Shown here piece after piece: positions 15,815 through 23,662 of a DNA stretch of 64,000 nt. The notes beneath the pieces were generated by a model, which was not told where the DNA came from, searched no databases, and worked only from the letters and a program-made list of their open reading frames with translations. Within the stretch, counting starts at the first letter, position 1. Each line of letters opens with the position of its first letter. The DNA is from a virus. The stretch lies in the IMG/VR virus record IMGVR_UViG_3300012936_000003, positions 39,801 to 103,800 of that record; one strand, written 5' to 3'. Made by a program: the position numbers and the translations under genes.

Positions 15815-18484
15815 TTAATTGCCCTGATCGCCTACACCAGCAGTACCGAGATCATCAATCTTTCTCAAATCATCTGCACCTCCGATGGACTGGTTAAGAG
15901 CAAGAGGTAAATCTGGGGTAGCCTCAGCTTCCGTCGTTTCACCCTTCGGATTATTGCTAACCTTGTTATCAATCGTTCCTGCGTAAATTGCGTTAACTCT
16001 TAGAGTAGGAACAACGCTGATCGCATCACCGTTAACATCATCCATCAATACGCAACCTTCGGAGAATACATCAACCTTGATACCCTTGAGTACCGCTTCG
16101 CCTTCTTCCGCTGGCATATCAACAAATCTTGCTTCAAACTGAGCTTCAATATCACCACGAGCAACGCCGTTAACGATAGCAGAAACATCAAATTTCCAAC
16201 AAGCAAGGTCTGAATCTTGCATTTTTGAACCAAGTTCAGCAGTGAAAGAAAGGACTTCTGGGATGTTACCGTCTTCAATCTGAGCTTCACCAGTGAATCT
16301 GATTGCAGACTCTAAATCTCTAACTTCATCAGCAAGGTCGTCAATTCGCTCCAATGCAAACTCAGCAATTCTTTCGTCTTCTCTCTTGATATATGCACCC
16401 AATTCAACCTCAACGTGGTTAATGTGTTGCATGAGAGCCAACATGTCCGCTGTCATTTTGTCTTCAAGATCATCAATAGCGTCAATGCTTGCAAGACCTA
16501 ATTCAGCAAACATGTAACGTGCTGCATCCTGAAGATCTTTAATGCTTCGCATTCCTGCAAGAACAGAATAGACACTTCCAAGTTCACCTACTTGCGAAAC
16601 AAGATCGTTAACAGGCTTAAACTCGCTATAGCGAACGCTACCGTCAGCCATGGTGTTTCTCAAGTACCATTTTTGATTTTGGAGAGGAATCTCTGTAACA
16701 ACTCCAAACTCACTCCATGATTTGCTAACACCTTCTGCCTGAAAAGGAGTTAGGTGTGAAGGAGTCAAATGCGGCGAACTCGCCGGGAGCAGATCTGTAC
16801 CGTCTAATTGTCTAGAACCGTTAAGACTATCTGCGGTTCTACCATCGCCAGACTGCTTATCGTTGATGCTCGTGCGAGCGAAATCAACGCTAGAGTCTCC
16901 AACGAAGCCCTCGCCGGGGGGGGTAACGGTCCCATTAAAGACACCATGCATCAATTCCAAACCAACGTCAGTTGAACGAATTGTTTTGATTCCTCTTTCA
17001 GATGGATCAATAGGTTGGAAAAACACATCGTTTTGCCAGTTATTAATTTCTTCTGGATCTTCTACAATGTTCCATGAACCATATCCAGCGTCATCACCGT
17101 TCTCGTCTACGAGTGGTCCGTACTTGATAAACACGCCGTGTACAAATTGAACTTCAGTGATTAGGTCACCGAAGGCGAAGGTGTCACCGTTTTTGTCAAA
17201 CACCAAGTCTCCGTGAATGTTAATGTCTTCACAAGACTGAATTCCCATGGTCTTTAAACCACCAAGGTAGTCTTTACCACTCTTAGAAGTTGTGGTTTCA
17301 GTATGCACATCAGCAACACCATTGGCAAAGTAACCAAAATCAACCGGTAGGTTGGAAGGGTAAAAAGACGTTGCGTTTTCCCAGAGCATTTTTGCCTGTC
17401 TAAGCACTGCAATAGCTGATTCATTGGTGTCCAACAAAGCATCCTGTAAGGTTGCATACTTAAAATCACCATTTTCATCAAGAAGCGCAACATCCTGACC
17501 GTCACTAAGAATATTTTCCTTAGATTGGTAAACCGGGAATCCCTGTACGGCGTAACGACCGTGCACAGGAATGTTCGCCGGATCCGAAGGCGCAAGTTGC
17601 GAAAGTGTGTCAATCATATCTTGAAGCTGACTAACAAGTTCTGTCGGTGTTAGGTAAACGTTATCAAAACTAGCCTTTTCGGCTGAATCAAGATCGTACC
17701 TATTACCAAATGTAAATTTACTCATAATATTTTCCTCCATGTTTTGAGCATCCCCATTATCGGGGCTACTATCGTCCTCATCGGACGTATCTTCGGTTGC
17801 TGATACAACCGTTACTATTCTATCTATTTCACTGGATACACCAGTAACATTGCTTGTCGCTGAAATTAAAACGACAAATTCTGTATTAATTGGATCGTTA
17901 CTGTTTACAACATCACCCGAAGTGGTTGTAGATAGTATCGCTCCATCTAAATCATATGCTGTGGCTCCAAGATCAGAATATTCCTGACCTTGAACAACAG
18001 TTGTGGTTGCGTCTCCGTTTAAAACCAGTTCTGGTCCTGTCGTAGAGAGACGATCCACAGTGCCATCTTCCGTGTTCCACAAATATACCAACGGTGATTC
18101 GCCAGCAGTTAAGTTGACATTACCGTCCGCACCATTGTTTAATAAATTCCAAAATGTAACCTTGATTAAAGGCTGTGAACTTACACCGGACCATCCAATT
18201 TCTGTTAGATAATTACCCACATCAAAGGGGGATCCCTGTGTATATTCAGGTGGAAGGTTTTCCCACCCACTCGTCCAAGTTCTTAAAGTTCTGGATGCGG
18301 ACCAAGTGGTTCCGTTCCAAAACTGTATATTTATTCTTAGTTGAGCGTGTTGGGCTGCATCTCCGTCATGAAAATTCCATGATTGAGCGCCACCCGAGGT
18401 GTCTGCCCATGTCCACCCTAATTCAGAACTATTTGGAACTACGTTAAATGCCACTTCAAGTGGTAAATTAATTCCAATAGTCAT
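15815..18484 (-). CDS. Virion-type protein, paralogue 3 with N-terminal Ig-like domain and internal start
   Basis: 889 residues as a single frame. Residues 1-155 are beta-rich with many Trp (WTWADTSGGAQSWNF). Residues about 155-235 resemble a DUF5011/HYR-type Ig-like domain (LVLNGDATTTVVQGQEYSDLGATAYD). At residue 254 an in-frame ATG (17723-17725) is preceded by GGAGG with 8-base spacing, the same signal that starts the two paralogues, and the protein from there (MSKFTFGNRYDL) aligns with their starts. Two products, of 889 and 636 residues, are therefore likely, or the gene is a fusion that kept its old start. The mid and C-terminal regions carry the family coiled coil and the AIYAG motif. 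Ribosome site of the long form: GGGAGGATATTGC. Confidence 0.7.
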   Translation of the reverse strand: MTIGINLPLEVAFNVVPNSSELGWTWADTSGGAQSWNFHDGDAAQHAQLRINIQFWNGTTWSASRTLRTWTSGWENLPPEYTQGSPFDVGNYLTEIGWSGVSSQPLIKVTFWNLLNNGADGNVNLTAGESPLVYLWNTEDGTVDRLSTTGPELVLNGDATTTVVQGQEYSDLGATAYDLDGAILSTTTSGDVVNSNDPINTEFVVLISATSNVTGVSSEIDRIVTVVSATEDTSDEDDSSPDNGDAQNMEENIMSKFTFGNRYDLDSAEKASFDNVYLTPTELVSQLQDMIDTLSQLAPSDPANIPVHGRYAVQGFPVYQSKENILSDGQDVALLDENGDFKYATLQDALLDTNESAIAVLRQAKMLWENATSFYPSNLPVDFGYFANGVADVHTETTTSKSGKDYLGGLKTMGIQSCEDINIHGDLVFDKNGDTFAFGDLITEVQFVHGVFIKYGPLVDENGDDAGYGSWNIVEDPEEINNWQNDVFFQPIDPSERGIKTIRSTDVGLELMHGVFNGTVTPPGEGFVGDSSVDFARTSINDKQSGDGRTADSLNGSRQLDGTDLLPASSPHLTPSHLTPFQAEGVSKSWSEFGVVTEIPLQNQKWYLRNTMADGSVRYSEFKPVNDLVSQVGELGSVYSVLAGMRSIKDLQDAARYMFAELGLASIDAIDDLEDKMTADMLALMQHINHVEVELGAYIKREDERIAEFALERIDDLADEVRDLESAIRFTGEAQIEDGNIPEVLSFTAELGSKMQDSDLACWKFDVSAIVNGVARGDIEAQFEARFVDMPAEEGEAVLKGIKVDVFSEGCVLMDDVNGDAISVVPTLRVNAIYAGTIDNKVSNNPKGETTEAEATPDLPLALNQSIGGADDLRKIDDLGTAGVGDQGN

Positions 18485-18684
18485 GCAATATCCTCCCGCA
18501 AATTAATGCAAACGTATTGCAAGATACACCAGTACCCTGACAAACACGAACTTTAGAATGATGTTTGCTATTTAGTGCACGTTCTATAGGGAAGAAATGT
18601 GTGCGGTTTCTCTGCTATCCATCAACGCTTATAATTAGTGTGTGGAAAAATGAAGCTCCCGATCCTAAAGCAGAAACTTTACGA
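18485..18684. other. 200-base untranslated gap with one promoter-like element
   Basis: No supported gene. It holds the TATAATTAGT element at 18630-18639, which would leave a leader of about 140 bases for the 889-residue gene, and the ribosome site of that gene. No terminator hairpin with a T-run was found. Confidence 0.5.
18630..18639 (-). promoter_or_regulatory. ACTAATTATA element (late-promoter candidate)
   Basis: Coding-strand ACTAATTATAAG, a variant of the recurring motif. The same 12-mer recurs at 19577-19588 in front of the 105-residue gene. No -35 box. Confidence 0.4.
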
Positions 18685-19215
18685 TCAACCCATCACAGTG
18701 ACACGATATTGCCCAATCTCGTCGCAATGTGCCATATATAAAGTGATTTTTTCTTGTTCAATTTCTACCGATACGTCAACGATCTGATCGGAGTTGGAGG
18801 TATCCACAATCTGCACGAAAACATCTTTACTTTGGAAAGGATTTTCAACTTCGTAGATGTTGGTCCCGTGCTCATCTACGGTGTGCGATATGACGCCATC
18901 ACTGCCCATTTGAAGAACATATGAGACCTTTTGTAGAGTCTGTTCAATAATAGAAGCAACCTCTTGTTCAAGTTCTGTAAGGGCAGTCTGAAGACCATCG
19001 GTAATGGTTTCAAAAATATCTAACTGGTTAACCAAGCCCGCAATCGTTGAGTAGATATTACTCAGATTTGATTGGACGGCATTAACCTTTTGAGTAAGAA
19101 GCTGAATCTGGGAAGCGGTATCTCCAATTCCAATGGCAGAAATCTGCTTTCTTAATTTCTTCTCCAACAGTTGTCTCGTTACTGCTGAATGTACCAGTCC
19201 ATTGTTCCTACTCAT
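18685..19215 (-). CDS. Coiled-coil protein with beta C-terminus, probable fibre/virion component
   Basis: 176 residues. Residues about 1-105 form basic then heptad-like helices (IQLLTQKVNAVQSNLSNIYS, LTELEQEVASIIEQ). Residues about 108-176 are short strands (VFVQIVDTSNSDQIVDVSVEI, ITLYMAHCDEIGQYRVTVM), a layout typical of trimeric fibre stalk plus head. Ribosome site AGGTGG. It lies between two virion-type genes. No named family recognised. Confidence 0.6.
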   Translation of the reverse strand: MSRNNGLVHSAVTRQLLEKKLRKQISAIGIGDTASQIQLLTQKVNAVQSNLSNIYSTIAGLVNQLDIFETITDGLQTALTELEQEVASIIEQTLQKVSYVLQMGSDGVISHTVDEHGTNIYEVENPFQSKDVFVQIVDTSNSDQIVDVSVEIEQEKITLYMAHCDEIGQYRVTVMG

Positions 19216-19225
19216 TTTTTACCAC

Positions 19226-19543
19226 CTACAGTAAATTGGCTCGGTTCACGTCTAAAACGCCGTCTCCCAAACTATTGCTAGAAATTCCTGTTAATTCTAC
19301 CACAGCGGTAGCGGTTCCAGCAAGAGTGAAACCAAGCACTGCAACTTCAAATCTTACAACCGAATTCGCCGGAATTGAAAAAGCGTTTCCGTCATCTCCG
19401 GCAAAGGCGATTGAACCCGGTCCAGCAGCGGTAGACACCGTGATGGCTCTAGACACTCTCTTTAATGAGTGTGATCCGGCTGCGTTAATCACCAGTGGTG
19501 TACCAGATTTTTGAAAGGTTGCTGAATTGTGTAATCCTGACAT
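19226..19543 (-). CDS. Small beta-rich virion-type protein
   Basis: 105 residues with a strong ribosome site (AAGGAG). Almost entirely short strands rich in Ala, Gly, Ser and Thr (AITVSTAAGPGSIAFAGDDGNAF, VVRFEVAVLGFTLAGTATAVVEL), like decoration or fibre-tip jelly-roll proteins. No cysteines. It is the first gene of the leftward operon after the plus-strand unit. Role inferred from composition and neighbours. Confidence 0.55.
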   Translation of the reverse strand: MSGLHNSATFQKSGTPLVINAAGSHSLKRVSRAITVSTAAGPGSIAFAGDDGNAFSIPANSVVRFEVAVLGFTLAGTATAVVELTGISSNSLGDGVLDVNRANLL

Positions 19544-19578
19544 TATTTTGATCTCCTTGTTGGCTCACATAGCCTTCT

Positions 19579-19619
19579 TATAATTAGTTCGCTGAAAAAG
19601 TAAAAGAAAAATATTTATA
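19579..19619. promoter_or_regulatory. Divergent regulatory gap with ACTAATTATA and TATAAATA elements
   Basis: The minus strand reads ACTAATTATAAG (at 19577-19588), 36 bases before the 105-residue gene, and TATAAATA at 19612-19619, identical to the T4 late core. On the plus strand the same AT-rich block lies about 75 bases before the lipoprotein operon. No good sigma-70 pair was found for the plus-strand operon in 19544-19696. Confidence 0.4.
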
Positions 19620-19696
19620 TTTTCTTCTTTTTTAGTTGCACGGAGATAGTTAATTTATAAGGGATTGAAATATTAATGCTTTAGGGTGGACTATGA

Positions 19697-20614
19697 ATGG
19701 AGAGATTCATAAAACTTACTAAATTGATTGGGATTTTTACTCTATCAATAACACTTGTCGGATGCGCTAGTACAAAAGTAATTGCTCCAACTGACTCGTT
19801 CGTAAGACTTTATTCCGACCATGAACTCAACGTTTGTGCCTCAAAGAAAATAAAAGAAGATAAAGGTTGGCAATCCTCCGGAATGCCGGAATGTATACAA
19901 TACAACGTAAGAAGTTCCGCAAGCGGCTCAATCATTGACCACTATAAAGATCCAAGCACAAAAGAAGACAAGAGTCTTGTTTTGAGCGTTGCTCATTTTT
20001 GTTCTCTATCTGAAGGACAGCTAATCAACATGATACCATCCGAAGGTCTACAACAGATGGTACAGCTTGGACTATATGAAATTAAATCACACAAAATTTC
20101 TCAACAGTCTTTAACCACGATTTACAGTAAAAACTATCGTGTAATTAAGAACATTGCATCTGACGCACAGGTAGATGTTTGTCTGCTTGAATCTGAGAGG
20201 TTGCCAGTCAAGAGGTTGCCGATTTTAAAATCAAACGCAGAGTATGGTGAAAGGATCCTCAACATGGCAGCGCCGTGGGGATACTTTAACCCGCCAAATA
20301 TTTTTATTGATGAAGGTTTATATCTGGGTGAGTGTGGCAATACAAACACGTGCCTCAATTACGGCTCTTTTGCTATTTCCGGAGTATATGCTGGTCAAGG
20401 TAGCTCGGGTTCTCCAATCCTTGTCAGGAGGGCAGGTAGGTGGTATATCGCAGGTATTATTCACACAGTAAAGATTGCTCCGTTTGGCGGCACATACTTA
20501 CCAATGGGCGCTTCGGTTGAGCAAATACAGAAAGTAATTCAATCAAATTTTATTCCATACAAAAACTCTAGGGACATAGTTATTTCAGATCCCAAGGAAC
20601 CTTCCATGAAGTGA
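19697..20614 (+). CDS. Trypsin-like serine protease lipoprotein
   Basis: 305 residues on the plus strand. The N-terminus is a lipoprotein signal: basic start, hydrophobic core and lipobox LVGC with Cys23, so it should be membrane-anchored and outside the cytoplasm in a Gram-negative host. The remainder reads as a chymotrypsin-fold protease: SVAHFC gives His100, VDVCLL gives Asp160, and GSSGSP (235-240) gives Ser237, in the correct order and spacing, followed by GRWYIAGIIH as in the S1 family. Several paired cysteines fit an oxidising compartment. The ribosome site is weak (AGGGTGG). The stop overlaps the next gene as GTGA. A lipid-anchored protease is not standard phage cargo. It may alter the host surface, process a virion protein, or block other phages; these are inferences. 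Confidence 0.75.
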   Translation: MERFIKLTKLIGIFTLSITLVGCASTKVIAPTDSFVRLYSDHELNVCASKKIKEDKGWQSSGMPECIQYNVRSSASGSIIDHYKDPSTKEDKSLVLSVAHFCSLSEGQLINMIPSEGLQQMVQLGLYEIKSHKISQQSLTTIYSKNYRVIKNIASDAQVDVCLLESERLPVKRLPILKSNAEYGERILNMAAPWGYFNPPNIFIDEGLYLGECGNTNTCLNYGSFAISGVYAGQGSSGSPILVRRAGRWYIAGIIHTVKIAPFGGTYLPMGASVEQIQKVIQSNFIPYKNSRDIVISDPKEPSMK

Positions 20615-21636
20615 TTAAAAATATAGCCAACTCTGTACTTGCAACAACACTTTTCTTATCAGGTTGTGTTACAGATTATGCTGTGGTCGCCCCCAAAGAA
20701 TATATTGAAGTTGTGGTTGAAGTGGAAGTGCCCGTAGAGGATACCGGAGACCACGGGTGGGACGGCGATGTTTGGGTAGATCATTTCTACCAATCAGCAT
20801 CTATGGACGGTATTGATATTCTATGGGTTATTGATCGTTCCGGTTCAATGGACATACACAATACCAGATTATTATTTGGCATTGAATCAATGCTAAACGT
20901 GTTAAACAGTCTACCAATAACAACACAGTGGAGACTCGCCATGATGAGCGCAGATGCAACAAAGAGTGTTAACGAGACACAGTTCCCTTTGACATATGGC
21001 GCAGACATTGTAGATGCAACAGACATGTTCAATGCGATTCTTGTGGGTGGATATGAAGAAGGTTTTGATGCATCATACGAATATATCATAAACAATTCAT
21101 ATTCAAGCACTTGGATGAGAAATGATGCTGCATTATTAATTGTTTTTGTTTCTGATGAACCAGAGCAGAGTTCGGGATTTACAGGAGCGTCTGACTATAT
21201 TAGTTGGCTGACAACACTCGGAAGACCACAAGTATATGTATCAAGCATTGTAAATCTTAAACCAGACGACTCAACATGCAATGGCTTAATGAGTAATGTA
21301 GGTACAGAATATATTGATGCTACAAACATGCTTAGTGGGGTTGTCGTAGACATATGTTCTGAAGATTGGAGTCCCGGCATGACAGATGCAGCAAACCAGC
21401 TAGAACCAGTGCTAAAATTCAAACTCTCTCACGAGCCATACGAAGACTCTATTGAGGTCTTTGTGGATGGTCAAATTTATGACAAAACTTTGTGGTATTA
21501 TGAATCTTCTATCAACAGCGTGATATTTACTGCGACCGATAGTGCTGGTGAACTAATAGGACCACCAGCTAGTTCTCTAGTGGAGGTTGGATATGTATAT
21601 GAAAAAGATGATGAAGAAAGCGACACAGGCAATTAA
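20611..21636 (+). CDS. VWA-domain lipoprotein
   Basis: 341 residues starting at GTG, coupled to the preceding gene by GTGA, with AAGGAA upstream. A signal with lipobox LSGC (Cys19) is followed by an acidic linker (EVVVEVEVPVEDTGDHG). A VWA domain begins at about residue 66, with the MIDAS DRSGSM at 75-80 and a later VFVSDEPEQS as a further metal-site strand. Residues about 265-335 form a separate small beta domain. VWA lipoproteins bind protein ligands through a metal ion. Paired with the protease lipoprotein, it could present or recognise a partner at the cell surface. This arrangement resembles surface lipoproteins of host bacteria more than phage structural genes, suggesting acquired cargo (inference). 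Confidence 0.78.
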   Translation: MIKNIANSVLATTLFLSGCVTDYAVVAPKEYIEVVVEVEVPVEDTGDHGWDGDVWVDHFYQSASMDGIDILWVIDRSGSMDIHNTRLLFGIESMLNVLNSLPITTQWRLAMMSADATKSVNETQFPLTYGADIVDATDMFNAILVGGYEEGFDASYEYIINNSYSSTWMRNDAALLIVFVSDEPEQSSGFTGASDYISWLTTLGRPQVYVSSIVNLKPDDSTCNGLMSNVGTEYIDATNMLSGVVVDICSEDWSPGMTDAANQLEPVLKFKLSHEPYEDSIEVFVDGQIYDKTLWYYESSINSVIFTATDSAGELIGPPASSLVEVGYVYEKDDEESDTGN

Positions 21637-21733
21637 AAACGTTGGAGCTTTTTCAGCAGGAATGTTTGTAGGGACAGTTTACGGCTCAGTGGTTGCCGCA
21701 ATTACTTCATACGCCGTTCTATCTACTTTCTAA
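21593..21733 (+). CDS. 46-residue membrane peptide, third gene of the plus-strand operon
   Basis: A short frame in a different phase from the VWA gene it overlaps. The ATG at 21593 has GGAGG at 21582-21586 with ideal 6-base spacing. The product begins with a strongly basic MYMKKMMKKATQAIKN, then a hydrophobic segment (AFSAGMFVGTVYGSVVAAI) and ends VLSTF. It ends 11 bases into the convergent HNH gene. Size and layout would fit a holin-like or inner-membrane accessory peptide, but no family is recognised. Confidence 0.55.
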   Translation: MYMKKMMKKATQAIKNVGAFSAGMFVGTVYGSVVAAITSYAVLSTF

Positions 21734-22235
21734 ACCCTACAAGATAAGGTAGCCATTTCTCGTGTACCTTTTCCTTTTCAATAATATGAAACATCTGTGA
21801 GCTTGGCTGCATCGGCTGTTTTAATGGTTGCATACCTGCTTGAAATGGGAGCTTATCTCCCTTTATTTGGTTACACTTTTTACAGCACGTCACAATGTTC
21901 TCCCATGTCTTTGGACCGCCCTTGCTTCTGGGTGTCACGTGATCCAAGGTAAGTTTGTCTGTTGGGAATTGACCTCCACAATATTGACAAACGTTTCCAT
22001 CTCGCCAGAAAACATTCTTTCTATTACACTTCAGAGTTAATTTGTCCCTTTTGATATATCTGTTTAGGGAGACAACACTGGGTACTGGGAATTTTTCATA
22101 AGCAGAGTGTATAAACTCATCGTCATAAACTTCAACTATGTTTGCACGCCCCATATATATTAAACAGAAAGCCTCAAAAGAATTAATTATCTGAACAGGT
22201 CTGTATGATGAGTCTAATTTTAAAGTTCTTCTCAT
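21723..22235 (-). CDS. HNH endonuclease
   Basis: 170 residues with a perfect AGGAGG site. The N-terminal 75 residues form a basic beta domain. The C-terminal HNH domain has CQYCGGQF (Cys83, Cys86), LTLDHVTPRSKGG (catalytic His99), the Asn of WENIVTCC, and CKKCNQIKGDK as the second zinc pair. This is the McrA/5-methylcytosine-nuclease-like branch common as free-standing genes in bacteria and phages. Role could be homing, packaging nicking or host-DNA attack; nothing discriminates. It converges with the plus-strand operon, overlapping by 11 bases. Confidence 0.88.
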   Translation of the reverse strand: MRRTLKLDSSYRPVQIINSFEAFCLIYMGRANIVEVYDDEFIHSAYEKFPVPSVVSLNRYIKRDKLTLKCNRKNVFWRDGNVCQYCGGQFPTDKLTLDHVTPRSKGGPKTWENIVTCCKKCNQIKGDKLPFQAGMQPLKQPMQPSSQMFHIIEKEKVHEKWLPYLVGFRK

Positions 22236-22252
22236 CCAAACCTCCTGTTAAT

Positions 22253-22504
22253 TCAACGAACAATTTCAACATCAACTACGTCAGTGTCTGTCTCAATCCA
22301 AACTTTAGCTCCGCAACTTAAAGGCTTTTTGGAATTATACACTACCTTGGCGACAAGCTCGCCGTCCTTATTCTTGATGTGGACTTCTTTAGCGTATTTA
22401 TTTTCCTTATACGTCTTTACAGATATTACTGGATATGTTTCTGAGTTTAAAGTATTGTTTTTCCTAATGTTGTGTGCATTAACATGTATAACTTTTTTCA
22501 TCAT
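22253..22504 (-). CDS. Small beta-rich protein of unknown function
   Basis: 83 residues, start ATGATG with AGGAAAAT upstream, directly after tRNA-Pro. Alternating strands ([49 protein letters not shown]) suggest a small barrel, basic in the first half. No family recognised. Confidence 0.6.
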   Translation of the reverse strand: MMKKVIHVNAHNIRKNNTLNSETYPVISVKTYKENKYAKEVHIKNKDGELVAKVVYNSKKPLSCGAKVWIETDTDVVDVEIVR

Positions 22505-22514
22505 ATTTTCCTAA

Positions 22515-22592
<78 letters not shown>

Positions 22593-22638
22593 ATAAATTG
22601 GCTGGGGTGAGGTAATTCCCATCACCCCTTGCCAAACT

Positions 22639-23253
22639 CTAGATAATCTCGTCAATCAGTCCATAACTTAAACACTTTTCTGCGTCCCACCACAGGTCAT
22701 GTTTAAGAATCTTATCTAGTTCTTTTTTTGGAATCTTTGTGTGTTCTTCATAAATTTCTTTAATGACCTTCATGAAATTGTCACAGTTTTCCATGTCATC
22801 TTTAATTTCTTCATACTTCCCCCAAAAACCGGAAGAAAGCTGATGAATAAGCATATAGGCGTGTTTATGCATCTGGCGATGACTGGCACATACACTCATA
22901 ATAGTACCAGCAGATGCAGCGCATCCATCAATAACTGATGTTACTGGTGTCTTTGATTTTAGAATATAATCAGAAGAAGATAATCCAGCAAAAACACTTC
23001 CACCGTATGAATTGATGTGTACAAAGATTCTTCCGGGATCTGTGCTTAGGGCGACAGCCCTGTTCTGAAGACTTACGTCTAGACTATGTAATGCCTTATT
23101 AAGTTCTAGGTTCTTAGCCCTGCTTACTTCTGAATAAAAATAGATTCTGTTATTGACAGTCTCTACCCTGTTGTTATCATCTGAAGAAGCATTTTCAGAT
23201 CCGCAAATTGCAGATTCTTTCTTTGAACTTAACCAGTGAATATCTTTTTTCAT
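22639..23253 (-). CDS. clpP-like: ClpP-like serine protease (S14)
   Basis: 204 residues with ribosome site AAGGAG. After a variable N-terminus of about 30 residues the ClpP fold follows: FVHINSYGGSVFAG (oxyanion strand), GCAASAGTIM with nucleophile Ser114, MLIHQ with His137, and KHDLWWDAEKCLSYGLID with Asp186, all at family spacing. ClpP forms a tetradecameric barrel fed by ClpX or ClpA unfoldases, which are not seen here, so a host unfoldase would be needed. ClpP relatives also serve as phage prohead proteases, but T4-type phages usually use a different protease. Placement between two tRNAs and about 400 bases from a tmRNA suggests a role in protein quality control of infected cells (inference). 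Confidence 0.9.
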   Translation of the reverse strand: MKKDIHWLSSKKESAICGSENASSDDNNRVETVNNRIYFYSEVSRAKNLELNKALHSLDVSLQNRAVALSTDPGRIFVHINSYGGSVFAGLSSSDYILKSKTPVTSVIDGCAASAGTIMSVCASHRQMHKHAYMLIHQLSSGFWGKYEEIKDDMENCDNFMKVIKEIYEEHTKIPKKELDKILKHDLWWDAEKCLSYGLIDEII

Positions 23254-23280
23254 CGTTTCTCCTTATTGTCGTTGAAAAAG

Positions 23281-23357
23281 TGGCACGCCCGAGAGGACTT
23301 GAACCTCTAACCCTCGGTTTAGAAGACCGATGCTCTATCCAGTTGAGCTACGGGCGC
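23281..23357 (-). tRNA. tRNA-Arg (anticodon TCT)
   Basis: Minus-strand cloverleaf: acceptor GCGCCCG pairs with CGGGCGT, D-arm AGCTCAACTGGATAGAGC, anticodon stem-loop CGGTCTTCTAAACCG with TCT, and T-arm AGAGGTTCAAGTCCTCT. CCA is encoded. It decodes AGA, a codon frequent in AT-rich phage genes. Confidence 0.95.
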
Positions 23358-23370
23358 ATATCTTTCTATT

Positions 23371-23399
23371 AATATAACACGAGTTGCAGCAATTGTCAA
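23371..23399 (-). promoter_or_regulatory. Sigma-70 type promoter for tRNA-Arg/ClpP/tRNA-Pro
   Basis: TTGACA (-35) and TATATT (-10) with a 17-base spacer, 13 bases before the tRNA-Arg 5' end and just after the terminator of the upstream unit. Confidence 0.8.
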
Positions 23400-23401
23400 A
23401 T

Positions 23402-23444
23402 AAAAAAACTACCTTACAGACAAAAAATCTCATAAGGTAGTTTT
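23402..23444 (-). terminator. Rho-independent terminator
   Basis: Twelve perfect base pairs (AAAACTACCTTA with TAAGGTAGTTTT) around a 16-base loop, with a T-run on the minus strand. It ends the tmRNA/small-protein transcript before the tRNA-Arg promoter. Confidence 0.85.
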
Positions 23445-23471
23445 CAAAAGTTCGGACATCAAAGAATTTAA

Positions 23472-23642
23472 TTATTCTTCTTCTACAGCGTCTTTAGCTT
23501 TTCCTAGTAGCTTCGCAACTGATGCACGAAGTTTTCCCACAGGACTAATCATGTGCTCTAAAATAAGACCGGTGCTTAGACCAATGGTCAGAGTAATTGA
23601 ATGAGCGGCTACGAATTCTACAATTTGGTTTAAAGTTTCCAT
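23472..23642 (-). CDS. 56-residue membrane protein
   Basis: Starts at the ATG at 23640-23642 with GAGGAAAC upstream. Any longer reading would run into the 3' end of the tmRNA and is rejected. The product has a hydrophobic stretch (IVEFVAAHSITLTIGLSTGLI) followed by a basic amphipathic helix (KLRASVAKLLGKAKDAV) and an acidic end. Likely inner-membrane; function unknown. It is immediately downstream of the tmRNA in the same transcript. Confidence 0.6.
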   Translation of the reverse strand: METLNQIVEFVAAHSITLTIGLSTGLILEHMISPVGKLRASVAKLLGKAKDAVEEE

Positions 23643-23662
23643 AATAGTTTCCTCTTTTTTGT

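Noticed and set aside
22639-23253. ClpP-like gene as the prohead maturation protease
   Set aside because: No capsid or portal gene is near, and the neighbours are tRNAs and a tmRNA. It remains possible but is not supported by context.
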